From the NCBI GenBank assembly GCA_003508835.1, contig PUFA01000027.1, positions 682,001 through 746,000 on the forward strand: a DNA stretch of 64,000 nt, written 5' to 3'. The notes beneath the pieces are model-generated. The model saw only the letters and a list, made by a program, of their open reading frames with translations, had not been told where the DNA came from and made no database searches. The stretch is from Eonycteris spelaea (Eukaryota > Chordata > Mammalia > Chiroptera > Pteropodidae). Position numbers and translations under genes: made by a program. Each line of letters begins with the position of its first letter. The first letter of the stretch is position 1. Shown here piece after piece: positions 1-12,046 of this stretch.

Positions 1-19
1 CCCCAATGTATTTTATGTT

Positions 20-538
20 TGTATTAGTCAGGATTCTCCAGATAAACTAAAACTAAACCATCTGGGGTATCTATCTATCTATCTATCTATCTATCATCTA
101 TTTATTATCTATCTCCAAAAAGATTTATTATAGGAAATTGGCTAATGCAAGTACAGAGTCTGAGAAGTCTGGACCCAGGAGAGCGTATGGTATACCTCTA
201 GTCTGAGTCCAAGAACTAGGAAAGCCAGTGGTGTAAGTCCCTTTCCAAGTCTGAATCCAAAGGCAGAGGAAGACCAATGTTCCAGCTTAAAAGGCAGGGA
301 GAGGGAATTCTTTTTTATTCAGACTTTTATTCTATTTAGACCTTTAATGGATTAAACCAGGCCCACCACCACGGAGAAGGCAATCCGCTTTACTCAGTCT
401 ACTGATTCAAATGTTAATCTCACCCAGAAACACCCTCACAGACACACTCAGAAGCAGTGTTTAACTTAATATCAGGGCACCCTGTGGCCCAGTCAAGTTA
501 ACACATAAAGTTGTTGACACACAAAATTAACTATCACA
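20..538 (-). mobile_element. Solo LTR, MLT2-type (ERVL), reverse orientation
   Basis: The plus strand reads as the reverse complement of an MLT2-type LTR. It opens with TGTATTAGTCAGGATTCTCC and closes with a CAAGTTAACACATAAA-like block and ATCACA, giving the TGT...ACA ends expected of an LTR. The 5-bp sequence ATGTT lies at 15-19 and again at 539-543, which matches the 5-bp target duplication made by ERVL elements, so this is a solo LTR with both ends intact. The A/T-rich 3' part of the LTR has grown into a TATC microsatellite. A short block near 505-525 is partly duplicated. Subfamily is from memory. Confidence 0.85.
69..116. repeat. (TATC)n microsatellite
   Basis: A tetranucleotide run, pure at its left end and imperfect (CATC, TTATTATC) to the right. 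It lies inside the MLT2-type LTR, where the family consensus has a TA-rich stretch that often expands. Confidence 0.9.
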
Positions 539-543
539 ATGTT

Positions 544-2380
544 GTTAATGAATATCTGAAACGAGGTCATTTCAGTTTGCTTATCATTGACTTTCTAGTC
601 CATGATGCTGTTTCAAAATATTAGAAGTTTCAAGGAGTACAAACTTCCAACTGTGGCTATGTGTATAGTCAATTTCATATTCTAGTTGTCACATATTTCA
701 CAGAACAGCACTTTAGGGGACTACATGTATCTAAACTGCAAAATATTTTTTAAAAACAAAATTTTAGGTAATGATAGACAGTGGCTGTCATTATCAACCA
801 TCATCATTATTACATTTATTACAAGAAAGATGATGCCAACAGATCTATCTACCAGTATATAAAGACTGTTCAATATCTAAATATATGCTAAGAATAATTT
901 AGTCACTCATTTATTTGTGGTCACGAATGTGTACGAATCTAGGTATGCAGCTTTTAGCACTGAAGCACTATCTTCCAATAATTGCCATAGACACCTCCTC
1001 CCTCATCCCCATCCTAGCTAATAAGCACAACCTGTGGAATGAGAGACTAACCATTATATATTCCTGGGTTCCCAAGACCTATTTTAATATACAAATATTA
1101 CATCAGCCACAAAAGTTCCATGGCCAATTATAAGACTGATGAAGCAAAAATTTCTACCAAGAAACAGTAGGAAGAAAATGTTGAGTTTATATGTGAATAA
1201 TGCTTTTGTGAATATGGCTTCTTATTGTGGTGGGTTTCCTTGCTTTCCACCTCACCAATTTCCTTCTTGACAATGTACAGCTCTTTCCTTTGTAATACAG
1301 AAACTCTCTCTTACAGAATCTTTTCCCACAGCTGGCTTTCATCACTTCTTGATAGGTACCTAAATATTTCAGTTTCTTCCACTTTATTTTCCCTTAACAA
1401 TAACTGTTGCCCAATCAAATCATTCATCTCTCTCCTGTATAACTATTTGTGATATTGAATGAGTGTTTCTGAAGCACCATTTGGAATCTCCTATTTTCTT
1501 TTGTTTGGCATTTTCATAGACTCTTGTTCTCAATTATACTTGAAAGGTTGAGTTAAGTTCCTTTAACCATTTAAAGCTTGAGTTCAAAATTCATTGCAAA
1601 CTTTTTCTTTTTGTCTTGCCCTATAGATATTTTTGTGTGTAAAATGAAAGACTAACCTTAAAATCTAAGACTTATTTTGCAACTTGTATAATAGATTGTG
1701 TACATTTATAAATAATATTCAGACATGTAATACAGAAAACAAATATACTTTAAAATGTCCCAAAATGTTAATAACTCATGTTTATTTCTATTTACTATGA
1801 AATAGGTGCATGGCTAGATTACTTATGTGCATTAATTTATTTCATCTTCCCATCAACTCAAGAAGTTAGGAATTTTATTAAGTGCTTTATCCTTGGTGTT
1901 CATAGGAAATCTCATGGGAAATCTCAGTATGAATATAACAGTTTGAGTTGAATTTCTGGTATTTGTAACCCAAGGAGTATTTATTTATGTAAGCATGATA
2001 CATGTTATTTTGTTTGCATGTGTCACTGTGGCTGTGTAAAACAGTATATCCTGGGCAAGGGGAGATCAGGTAAAAAAGGTATGTGCTCTGTTTGTCCCAT
2101 AGCCATTTACACTGACTCAATTTACAATTCCCCAGAGGAAAGTCCTGGGGGTGAGGAAGATATCACAAGGATTGGAGTCAGGAAACTAACTTGCACAGAT
2201 TTCACTTGCATGACCCCATGGGAAGGACTTGACCTTAAGAGAATAAAATCTGAAGATGTGACTAGGTCAAATATAAATCTGGTTTTAAAAACTAAAGAAT
2301 ATAAAAAGATATTCAATAAAAAGTTTCTCTACCACCCGTGTCCTCCATCTGACTAATTCTCACCCAGTCCCTACATTGGT
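544..2380. other. Unassigned AT-rich DNA
   Basis: I see no gene and no confidently named repeat here. About 1795-1885 has a weak resemblance to the 3' part of a reverse-orientation MIR (a CATCTTCCCATCAACTC-like block). Open frames are below 120 codons and show no family features. Confidence 0.5.
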
Positions 2381-2384
2381 AACC

Positions 2385-2790
2385 AATGTCCTTAATTTCT
2401 TTTGTAAATTTTCATAGTTTCTTCAAGCATATACAAGTAAAAACAAATACAGATTCTTATTTATCTCCATTTATTTTCAAAGGTAGCATATTTTACATAC
2501 TTTTCTGCACCTTGCTTTTTTATTTGTTTTTATCTTGGGCTTCTTTCTCTATTAATATAAAGAAAGTTTCTTCATTCTTTTTCACAACTGCCTAATGTTT
2601 TATGGTATAGATATATCATTATTTATTTAACCAGTTTCTTTTGATGGACACTTGGGTTGTTTCTAATCTTTGGTTCTTAGAAACAATGCTACAATGAAAA
2701 CCTTTGTATGGAGGTAATTTCTCACCTGTGCCTGAAGAGCTGCATAATAAATTTCTCCATAATTAATTCTGAATCTTTAGCGGCTTTCGT
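2385..2790 (-). mobile_element. Old L1 (L1M-type) 3' fragment
   Basis: Plus-strand phrases such as TTCTGCACCTTGCTTTTT, ATTTATTTAACCAGTTTC and TTGATGGACACTTGGGTTG are the reverse complement of the L1M 3' region. The element therefore lies on the minus strand and is 5'-truncated. It is heavily diverged and carries no open frame of interest. The copy at 3335-4060 covers an overlapping part of the same region, so the two are separate insertions. Confidence 0.75.
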
Positions 2791-2799
2791 TATTTGAAA

Positions 2800-3330
2800 G
2801 TGAACACCTAGTTATTCTCTCAGTGGAGATGCATCCCAGTAGGAGAAAAGATCTATATGTGTAAAGCTAAAAAAGCTATGACACATTAGCACCCAAGCTG
2901 CCCTGTTATTAGAACCCCCTTGGAGAGCCCAATCTGTCCACTTTCAGAGGAAGGATGAATATGGGTTATCAAAGTTGCTGAAGAGGAGAGCATGGGGTTA
3001 CGGTTCAAACAGGAAACCACGACTGTGTTTCTGGCTGCTGAGGCTTGAGCAGAGCTTTGCAAAGATTAATGACCCCAGCTGTGCAGGTGGCCTTGGCGCA
3101 AAGGGTGGCACAAGGGCAACTCTTTCCCATGTTCTGACATTTTCTCACATGGTACTAACAAGCTAACAAAAGCCATAGTACCATGAAGTCTGGGAATGTT
3201 CGTGTAAGTTTTGCTTCGTAAGGGCTTAAAGAATAGAGAGATATTAATGAAGGTTTTCAGGGTAAGAGTTAGCATCCCACTTTGCCCATCTCTTGATGTT
3301 AATAAATGTTAACCAACTCTGTGGAGAGCT
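2800..3330. other. Unassigned spacer between two L1 pieces
   Basis: This stretch is somewhat richer in G and C than its flanks (about 2880-3260). I recognise no repeat family in it. Opposing open frames of 63 and 69 codons overlap here and look like chance. Confidence 0.4.
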
Positions 3331-3334
3331 GATG

Positions 3335-4060
3335 TTTATCTTTCCTGATTTTTCAGTATAGGTACCTACATTTACCAACACAAGTAATTTTTATATCAAT
3401 TTCTACATATACATATCATTTTATAATTGTTTTCATTTTAAATATATATTTGGAGAGCTTTCCAAGTTAATATATAAGGGTCTACTTCAATCTTTTTAAA
3501 TGCTGTATAGAAGTCTACCACAATTTATTTGACCATTCTTGATTTTGGCTCTTACAAACAATGCTATGGTAAATACATTTGTACTTGTCTCTGGGCATAT
3601 ATGTGAGTGCTTCTCAAGGACTAATACCTAGATGTAGAAATCCTGAATTGAAGGATATGCACATACAAAATTTTGATGAATACTGCTATTTTGTCTTGTG
3701 AAAAAGGCTTTATTTACTTTCTTGCCAACAGTATAGAAAAGAGATGCTAACATTCTTACTAATATTGGATTTTATTGATCTTAAAAATTTTTTCCAATTA
3801 TATTTTTAAAATGACATCACACTGTTGTTTTAACTTACATTCCTAGATAACTAGTAATGTTGAAGTCCTTTTCATTGCTTCATTTGTATTACTTCTATAA
3901 ACTGCCTATTTATTTCCTTTGCCCATTTTAACATTAGGTAGTTGTTTTAATTAATGTGAAGAGTACTTTATGTTTTTTTGTCTGTTATATATGTAGCGAC
4001 TTTTTCTCTATGTCTGCTCTTTGTCATTTAACTTTGAACTTGGTTCTCTCTTTTAGGACT
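3335..4060 (-). mobile_element. Old L1 (L1M-type) fragment
   Basis: The reverse complement of L1M 3' sequence: ATTTATTTGACCATTCTTG, CAAACAATGCTATGG, then TTTCCTTTGCCCATTTT further into the ORF2 side. The MaLR provirus begins nine bases after its right end. The high divergence fits an ancient copy. Confidence 0.75.
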
Positions 4061-4068
4061 CTTAGTTG

Positions 4069-4395
4069 TGTCTTAGTTTGTTCAGCTTCTATAACAAAAA
4101 ACACAGAAATTGATATCTCACAGTTCTGGAAGCTGGAAAGTCCAAGGTCAAGGTGCTAAAATGGTCAGGTGAGGGCCCTCTTCCTGGTTCATAGCTGGTA
4201 CCTTTGTACTGTGTCCTCACATGGAGGAAGGGCAAAGGATTTCTGGAGCCTCTTTTCTAAGGTCATTAACAACATTCATGAGGGCTCAGATTTCATGACC
4301 TAATCTCTTCCCAAAGACCCAATCTCCTAATAATATCAGTTTTGGGGAATAGGATTTCCACATACGAATTTGTGGGCACAAATCCTCAGACCACA
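4069..4395 (-). mobile_element. 3' LTR of a MaLR provirus (MLT1-type)
   Basis: The plus strand starts TGTCTTAGTTTGTTCAGC and runs through CTCACAGTTCTGGAAGCTGG, GAGGGCCCTCTTCCTGG and GTGTCCTCACATGGAGGA to CAGACCACA. This is the reverse complement of an MLT1/MST-type LTR. Because the provirus lies on the minus strand, this left-hand copy is its 3' LTR. The 5 bp before it (AGTTG, 4064-4068) recur right after the other LTR remnant at 6721-6725. Confidence 0.88.
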
Positions 4396-5794
4396 GCGTT
4401 CTACCTCCTGGCCCCCCAAATTCATGTCCTTTTCACATGCAGAATACATTCATTCCATCCTAACAGCCACAAAAGCCTTAACTTGTACCAGCATCAACTC
4501 AAAAGTCTAAGGCCAAAGTCTCATATAAATATCGTCTAAATCAGACGTGAGCTAGACATTCATTCTTAAGCAAACGACTCACCAGTTATGAACCTGTGAA
4601 ATCAAACAAGTTATGTGTTTCTAAAATGCAATGGAGGAACAGGCATGGGATTGACACTCCCATTCCAAAGGGAAGAAAAGGAAAAAAAGGGTAATAGTTT
4701 CCCAACAAGTCCAAAACCTTAAGGCCCATTGAGGCAGAGGTACCACCTGCTGGACACACTGGGGAGGGATTTGGGCCCCCAAGGCTCTGAGTAACCCCAC
4801 CCTTACAACTTTGCTGGGTGCAGCCCACGCAGCAGCTCTCATAGATTGGAGCTCTGGTGCCTGCCCCTCTCTGTGACTGTGGTCTCAGGGTGGTCCTGCC
4901 CCATAGCACCACTGGTCATTGTTATGTTGGGGACTCTGCTGTGGCCCTTCTCCCTCTTAAATCTGTAGCTCTGGGAGGTTCTATCCTTCCAAAAGTAAGT
5001 GGAGATATCCATGTCCCTGAGGCTCCTACACTCTGAGCTCTATAGGGATCCCACTACTGTTTACTGCCTGTGCCCTCCCTAGGGGCAACCACCTTGGCCC
5101 CCCACTGGGCATCTGGAGGCTGAGAGGTGCAGCACAAGCATTTGGGGAGCAAAGCCTGCATGCAATGTGATGTGGACAAAAGCTTCTCTTTGAAATCCAT
5201 CTTCTCCCCAGTTCCTTGAATTCTGGACCTGTGATGGTAGGGCCAGTCCAAAATACCTTCGGGGTCATTCTTCCATTGTTTTGAACAATGGATCCTGGCT
5301 TCTTGTTTAGATGGTCAACTATTCTCCCTGTTATCTTGAGAATAACTTCTATTTCTGTTGAGATGGTCAATTCATATCAATATCCTTAACACCCTGTGTT
5401 CTTTCTCAATCAAGCTTTCTTATTTCTTTCAAGATAGGTAGGCTGAGAATTTTCCAAATTTTAAAATTCTGTTTCTTTTTTGACTAACAATTTTACCTTA
5501 AATCATTCCTCTCGTTTTGAATTTTATTATAAGCATTCAAGGGAAACCAGGCTGCTCCTTCGACATTTTGCTTAGAAATTTCTTTAAAGCCAAATATCTG
5601 CCTTTCATGGCTTACAATTTTCTATCTTCCACAAAACACCAGGACAGGATCACTGTTCAGCTAAGCTCTTTGCCACTTTGTAACTAAGAGAGCCTTTCCT
5701 CCAGTTTCCAAAGACATGTTCCTCATTTCTGCCTGAGACCTCAACAGAATGAATGACCTTTATCATCCACATTCCTACCAACATTCTGTTAACA

Positions 5795-5798
<4 letters not shown>
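4396..5798 (-). mobile_element. MaLR internal region, degenerate
   Basis: Directly joined to the LTR at 4395, this stretch matches MaLR internal sequence in reverse orientation: CTCATGTCC-like and CCTGTGAAATCAAA blocks near the LTR, a GC-richer central part (4730-5140), and TTGCTTAGAAATTTCTT plus a TTCCTCATTTCTGCCTGAGA block toward the far end. MaLR internal regions carry no envelope and usually only decayed coding sequence. Minus-strand open frames of 108 and 114 codons here are remnants or chance. It runs into a (TC)n tract on the right. Confidence 0.8.

Positions 5799-5856
<58 letters not shown>
5799..5856. repeat. (TC)n microsatellite
   Basis: A pure CT-dinucleotide run of about 58 bp inside the MaLR provirus, at the right limit of recognisable internal sequence. 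Confidence 0.97.
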
Positions 5857-5857
<1 letters not shown>

Positions 5858-6049
5858 ACTTACTTGGTTAATTAACCTCAGATTACACACAGTTGAAGTA
5901 AATAATAAAGAAAAATAAGGTAATGGGGGTGGGGGAACCCAAAATGGAAATGGAGTAAAAAGAATAGAATGTAAAAATAATGAAATGAAATAAGAAATAG
6001 AGAAGGCAGAGTGAAAATGTCTTAACTTCTGAAAGACTACAAAGGGAAT

Positions 6050-6570
6050 GGGGCAGAACCAATAGGTAAGAAATAATAGCTTAAAATGTTCAAAACCAGT
6101 GAAAGTTATTCAAGGAGTTCTCAGAGCGACAGCAGGATAAATTCTTAGAAAACTATACCTAGGTCTTTCCTAGTAAAACTGCTGAAAATAAAAAACAACT
6201 TAAAAAATTTTAGGAGTCAGAGGTGGGGAAAGTACCTATTACCTTTAAAGGGACAAAAATTATAAATGGTAGGTAGCTGAATTCTCAACAGAAACACTGA
6301 ACTACAAAAAAAAAATATGGAAAGTCTTCAAAGTGTTGGAGAGAAAATATTAATCTAGAATTCTATGCCCAATGAATATATCCTTTAAAAATAAAACTGA
6401 AATAAGTCATTTTCAGACAAAAATAGAATTTCCATTAGCTACCCTACACTAAAGAGAAAAAAAAATGGAGAGATATAAAAAACACAGAAAAGAACAATGG
6501 GAAGAGTAATTATATGGGGAAATCTAAATTAATAGTAACTGTATAAAACAGCAATGATAAATGAGATCTA
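6050..6570 (+). mobile_element. L1M fragment inside the MaLR provirus
   Basis: Sense-orientation ancient L1 sequence: AAATAATAGCTTAAAATG, CAGGATAAATTCTTAGAAAA, AAACTGCTGAAAATAAA and AGAATTCTATGCCCAATGAA. The A-rich 5857-6049 stretch on its left is probably also L1-derived but too diverged to be sure. Since the provirus ends on both sides share one target duplication, this L1 piece inserted into the provirus and replaced or removed part of its 5' end. Confidence 0.72.
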
Positions 6571-6580
6571 TTTTATAAAA

Positions 6581-6720
6581 ACATTCATTTCTTTCCTGAG
6601 GGCTCCATGCTCCTCACCTAACCACTTTCAAAAGACCACACTTAACTAATACTATCACCTTTGAGGGTTAGGATTTAAATACACACATTTTAGGGGAACA
6701 CAGACATACATCCCATAGCA
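6581..6720 (-). mobile_element. 5' LTR remnant of the same MaLR provirus
   Basis: Only the far part of the LTR survives: GAGGGCTCC, CACCTAACC, CTAATACTATCACC and a GAGGGTTAGGATTTAAA block ending CATAGCA at 6720. This matches the right-hand part of the LTR at 4069-4395. The next five bases, AGTTG, repeat 4064-4068, which ties both LTRs to a single insertion. Confidence 0.8.
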
Positions 6721-6879
6721 AGTTGCAAAGGACAGAAAAGTCAACTCAAACTGGTTTAAATAAAAAATGAAAATTTATTGGGTCATCTTTCTAAAAAGTG
6801 CAGGAATAGTTGGGTGGCACGTACAACCGGAATCAGGGTTTAAATTGTCATCTAAGACTTAAGCTTTTTTCTCAGTCAT

Positions 6880-7000
6880 TCACTCAACAAATTTTTAATG
6901 CCTACTATATATCACACAATGTTGGAGGAACTAAAAATTCATCAGCGAGTAAACCAAACAGACAAAAATTCCTGTCTTTATGAAGTTTGCATTTTGCCTT
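6880..7000 (-). mobile_element. L2 3'-end fragment, probable
   Basis: TCATTCACTCAACAAATTTTT followed by a CCTACTATATATC block and AACAGACAAAAATTCCTGT resembles the reverse complement of the L2 3' end. The sequence between 6726 and 6870 also looks repeat-like, with an AACTGGTTTAAATAAAAAA block, but I cannot name it. Confidence 0.5.
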
Positions 7001-7685
7001 TAATTGTGATAGCTTCGCTCTCAGCTTTGACTTTGCAGTTCCCAGCTCACATCATTCTAACAAATTCAGTGAAAGAGGGAAAAATCCACTTCTCCAACAG
7101 TAAACAAAGCCAGCAATTGAGTTTGACTTTGGTTATTTCTGACTTGAATTTTCTGCCCATTTCTGAAACAACCACTCACGTAGTACGTTGCTTTTATTAC
7201 CTAGGCTCAATCACCTGACCTCAACTGCACTGGTACCATAGTAATTGAGAGAAGGGGAGGGATAGATGGTCAAATAGGAATCAGCTGTTGCTTAAAGGAG
7301 GATAATTAGATTCTGGGAAGCCTAATCCATTCAGTGTCCACTGACTGGTGTGTTTTATTAAATAGTTTAAAATATTTCTGTAGTTATATGTCTCTCTTTA
7401 AAAAATTTTTTTTGGAGCTCCTGTCTCATTTAATGTTAAATTTAATAATATATTTTCCCATATTATCTTCCAGATTTTATATTCTTTAAATATTTAACTT
7501 TTAATTCATCTTTTTTTTAGAATGGTATGATATGAAGATTCAGTCTTTAAAAAAAAATGTGTACCTGATATTCTGACTTTTACATTGAAAAAGGATGAAC
7601 TTGTGATCGAAAAGTATTCTAAACGATTGACATTGCAATCATTTATGCTCTCCAGTGTTTATCACATCACCATTTAGAGGAGTGG
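7001..7685. other. Unassigned AT-rich DNA
   Basis: T-rich and A-rich stretches (about 7400-7560) with nothing I can assign. No gene is seen. Confidence 0.5.
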
Positions 7686-7689
7686 GGAA

Positions 7690-7860
7690 TGATTCAGAGC
7701 ACCGGAGTGCACCGGAGTCAGAAGGACAAAGGATTAACCTTGGCCACCAGTTAGCTGTATGCATTGAGCAAATCTCTGAGCCTCAATTTTCTCCTCTGTA
7801 AAATGGTGATAATGTTACCTCATTGGATTGTTGTGATAAATAATGAGTCAACCTTTGTAA
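7690..7860 (+). mobile_element. MIR SINE
   Basis: The core and 3' half of a MIR in sense orientation: CAGTTAGCTGTATGCATTGA, TCTGAGCCTCAATTTTCTCC, TCTGTAAAATGGTGATAAT. At 7699-7718 the 10-mer GCACCGGAGT is repeated in tandem, a small local duplication near the 5' side of the MIR. Confidence 0.75.
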
Positions 7861-7869
7861 AAAGACATA

Positions 7870-10800
7870 AGTTTATCATTTTTTACATTTATTTTTGTAC
7901 TTTTTTACTTAAAACTTTCAACAACAAGAATTACTTTTATAACTAGAAAGATGTTATAAAATGCAATGTAAATTGTGCTACAATATAGTACCTATGAGTA
8001 TGTTCAAAGGGAGAAGAAAAACATGAAAGCCATGAAGAGACTGAAGAAGCAGGTTTTGGAGTTTTGGGGAGAGAGACCAATAAAAAACAACTATCCACCC
8101 CATGGACTTTGGCATCAACTGAGAGAGGCAAATGGAGATCAAAACAATCACTTTTATTACTAATAAAAGTCAGAGGATGTGCCTTTATGTCTGTTAACCA
8201 AGCTGGATTGCTAACAGAACTACAAGATCTTACAGTGTCAGTCAGTGACAGCCTCTGAACTTCATCTCGACAGGCAATGACAGGCAACAACAGGCAAGGA
8301 AGAACGTGTGTTCTCATGCAAGGAAGAGGCTGAGGAAGCACTATTCCACCATATGCATTTATCGTTATTGAAATCACTTCCTGTTGTTGGGGAAACAAAC
8401 TCTGTTCCTTCTCTCAAATTCATAAAACAGAAAAGTCACTCCTTCCTGTGGAGGGCAAAGAAGGTACTACCCTGGTGGCCTTTGCTTCACATAAAAACAT
8501 AAAGCCAAAAAAACAAAAAAAGAGGAGGTATACTTGGGGAGTGTTCAACCATGTAAAATACCACAGACAGATTAACAAGGTAGAGGACCAAAATAATTTT
8601 TGCAGAATTGTGAGGAACAAATCAGATTTGAAGAATTCACTGAAGTAGGACAGTAGAGATAATTTGTATAGATTGCCATTTTACGAAGCTAGTTAAAAAA
8701 TGAGAGAAAGGGTTGTAAGTTGAGAGAGTGCATAGTAGAAATAAGCTTTACGTTTTAATTTTATTTCTATGTATTTATTTTTAAAGTTTTAGAATCAGAG
8801 AAATTTAAGCTTGTTTATAGCCTGCAGGGAGAGAAAAAGAGGGGATATTTGAAGAGAGAAGAGAGAGTAACTGATAATATGGAGGTCTATAGTTGATTGG
8901 ATATCATGTAAAGTGTGTGTATATATATATATATTCTGAAGTAGGAGGTACCAACATTAGTTCAGTTCAAGAGAGAAGACATGGAGAATAACTAGAAGAC
9001 TAAAGGCTAAATAGAATTATACTTAACTGTGAAAGCCCAACGAATTTTTAATTGAACCAATTAATAAAGTTATTTAAGTTCTCTAGGAGCTCAGAAGCAA
9101 GGGAAATAAAAATTTTGGTACATTTAGTTTCATGAATTGTCAAGGCAGAAATGGCTTTTAAAGACTGAGCAAAAAATCCAAACAAAGTTTAACAGATCAA
9201 GCATTTCTTCTTTTTTTTTTTTTTGAAAAGAAACGTTCCAGAAAATAAAATCAAAACAAATTTTCAGAAGTATAAGGTTTAGGGTATGGTAAACGTGAAA
9301 AAGAATGATTCATTTTATTGAGCAACCCTCTAAATTATGCTTTATTGTTATTATCAAGTCCAGTTCCATTGAAAACAAGTGTATCTAATAAAGTGAGCTT
9401 ATATGTAAATATATGTTAGAAAACTTTAAGTGATGTGTCATAAATTATCTACTGAGCTGAGAATGTATGCCAGTAGCAGTTCCTGATTTGGATTACATAT
9501 GCAGATTTGGACATGTTCAATGAGACGAAGCAGGCAAACATACGTAAGCTTCGGTTTTATCTTGTTACTATGATCGTTAAATCCTTTGCTCTCATGCAAC
9601 TTCAAAACTGGCAAAAGAACAAAGTTAGAACTTAACAGTGCTGCTATTTTTAATCAGTCATGTGTTCCAAATACATTAATTGCATACCAACTCTTTAAAA
9701 TAAGTGTGCTTGGCTAAGAGACAGGACATAGTGTTTCAGAAATAAAGCATTTCCCCAAATGCCTACTTTCCATACATGTAATTCATGTGAAGATTTTATT
9801 GCAGATTGATCATGGATATGATACCGACTACAACACAAAGTGAGGAAATACAATACTTAGTATCTGACCTTCTTCACATTTGATCCTGTTTGCATCGATA
9901 GTCTCTTTTCATTGGAGGACTGTTTTATGTGTGTGGACGGGCTCATTCCTCTCTCTTAAATCAAGTAACAAAGGAAGTAACAGAGATTCAGAGTGCCGTT
10001 ACCAGGTTTGAATAAAAACATGAAAGGGAGAATCTAGGAAAGATGGAGAGCAGAAGTAGGTTGCCATGTTTAAATCAGGGCCTAGAAAACAAAGCCGTAT
10101 TTGCCAAGTCAAGATCTGGAGTGTGTAGCATTTAGTAAAGTAGGGAAAGGTAGCACAAACATTGCAACAAAGGATGGGTAGATTGCCAGAGGATAGGGGT
10201 TTAAGTAGTTTAATAATTCTTCTATCTTCCAACTGACTTCATCTATCAGATAAACCCCTATTTGATGAACCCATGTGTTTCTCTGAATATACATAATAAT
10301 AGTATGGTCCATGAAAACAAGTCAGCTATCACAGTAAACAGGATGCTTGTGAACTACCATATAAGGGTATGTTTCTTGAATGATTACATCAGCACTGATG
10401 ATGAATTTTGGAGGACCCAAATGCCACTTGCACATTCTGGTGAAAGAACTGACCAGAGTTAGCTATCGGTCTGTATTCAAGGTCATTGTACAGAACAAAA
10501 TGTCAGCAACCAGTTAAGGGTCAAAGTCTTTATTCTGGCTTCAGAAGCATCCTTCTCTAACCTACTGAAGTCACTTGCCATAGACTGTGATCGAAGTTGT
10601 ACATACAAAGGTAATTTTCTGGCTCTTCGTTTTTTTCAATTCAATTTAAAAAGCTATTTCAGACTTTTCTTTTTAGTCACGGCAAAAATTTAAAAAGAGT
10701 GGGTGGAGGGATATGGATAAAGGAGAACATTCTTTATACTCTGTTTCTGAATACTTGTAACAAGTAATGAGATTTCCTTGGGAATAATCAAATTTTATAT

Positions 10801-10873
10801 ATTATAATAGGGTATATGTTCTTATGAATATAAAGCAGTTTCATTTAATCTCGTTCAAGTTATCACTTTTATT
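7870..10873. other. About 3 kb of unassigned DNA
   Basis: I recognise no gene or named repeat in this interval. It holds a GT/TA run at 8912-8934, a T run near 9212-9224, and three imperfect copies of a 10-mer (GACAGGCAAT-like) at 8269-8298. The open frames on both strands at 7943-8648 overlap one another and have no family features. It could be unique DNA or very old repeats. Confidence 0.5.
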
Positions 10874-10881
10874 TTCTAATT

Positions 10882-11086
10882 CAGGGGTCGATACTTCTTT
10901 CTCTATAAAGGCCAGAGAATATGTTTTAAATTTTGTGAGTCATACTATCTCTATGGCAACTATTCAATTCTGCAGAGCAAATGTAGCCATAGATAATATG
11001 TAAATGACTGGGCATGGCTGTGTTCCAATAAATCTTTATTTAAAAACAGGTGTCAGACTGGCTTTGGCTTTGTTTGTTAACCCTTG
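10882..11086 (+). mobile_element. hAT-Charlie non-autonomous element, MER1-type
   Basis: It opens CAGGGGTCGATACTTC and ends GTTAACCCTTG, matching the MER1-type inverted ends (CAGGGGTCGGCAAACT). Internal phrases AAGGCCAGAGAATATG, TGTTCCAATAAATCTTTATT and TGGCTTTGGCTTTG fit the family. The 8 bp on each side (TTCTAATT and CTCTAAAT) agree at six positions, consistent with a decayed 8-bp hAT duplication. There is no transposase sequence. Confidence 0.8.
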
Positions 11087-11149
11087 CTCTAAATTCATGA
11101 AGAGTCACTGATGTTTATTGTATTTAAGAAATTGAAAACATCAATTTGC

Positions 11150-11345
11150 TTTTAATGATGATAATAGCAGCTAGCATTCATCGGCCACTTACCACGTGCC
11201 AGGTACTGTTTTCAAATCTTTATTAATTAATTTAATCTCCATACTAATTTTCTTTCTACAGGTTAAGTAACCTGTCTAAAAATCTCAGCAAGTGGTAAAG
11301 TAGGGCTTTGCACTTAACAGTTTACTTCAGAGTCTGAACTTTTTA
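11150..11345 (-). mobile_element. MIR SINE
   Basis: Reverse-orientation MIR: ACTTACCACGTGCCAGGTAC, TTAATTTAATCTCC, GGTTAAGTAACCTGTCTAAA, then CAAGTGGTAAAGTAGGG and AGAGTCTGAACTTTTTACC. It is close to full length. Confidence 0.78.
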
Positions 11346-11349
11346 CCAT

Positions 11350-12046
11350 GAAAAGTAAAAAATGTCACCCAGGAGACAGTTTACCCATTTTCACTGTCGC
11401 CTCATTATTTCACCCTTGGGAAAGACCAGTGGGTGGGTTTTCCTCCCAGTACCTGAGTTGTCCACCTGCCAGCTTTTCTCTTACTTCAGGACTGGTCGGC
11501 TCTAGTTCACCAGGCTGCAGCTTCCCTATGTGGATAGCCTTAGGAAAGAGGATGTGGGTCAGGCCCTGGCTCTTTATTCCTCACAACATACCACATGAGC
11601 TCACATAGGTGCATTCAAATAGTCAGGAGGTCTTGGTGTGTGTAATGGAATTTCTGACTTACAGGAGCAATATGTAGACCTGTACACTGCACGGGATCTG
11701 TCCCCACAGCCCAAAGGAAAAGCACATAAAAAAAGATGAACCTTTTACACAGGACCCCTCGGTAGAAACATCATCCTCCCTAATTTTGAGGCTCCTCTCC
11801 TATTCAAGGAGCTTCTGAGTCTGAATCCTCATTCACTTTTTTGAGGAATCTCACATCCAGCCTATGGAGTGTGGTCTGGAGCTGGGTTCTCTCCCTTCCT
11901 CACACTCCAGGCAATGTGTGGGACCAGTAACCTGCAAGGATTCCATCAACAGGTTTTGCCTTCTGACAATTTGTTGGGCTCAGCTGGTAGAGAGCCTTGA
12001 GTGAGGTTAAGATGTGTATTCCCTGGTTCCCATCCTTCAAGATAGC
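11350..12046. mobile_element. Old LTR-like element, left part (family not assigned)
   Basis: A GC-richer block than its surroundings. Phrases such as GGCTCAGCTGGTAGAGAGCC and a CTTCTGACAATTTG block look like an ancient LTR I cannot name. It seems to continue at 12459-12690, with the MLT2-type LTR inserted between. No open frame of interest; an 86-codon frame at 11348-11608 shows nothing recognisable. Confidence 0.4.

Noticed and set aside
7943..8398. 151-codon open frame on the minus strand
   Set aside because: Its translation shows no domain, signal peptide or family I recognise, and shorter frames overlap it on the other strand. A frame of this length is expected by chance in 64 kb.
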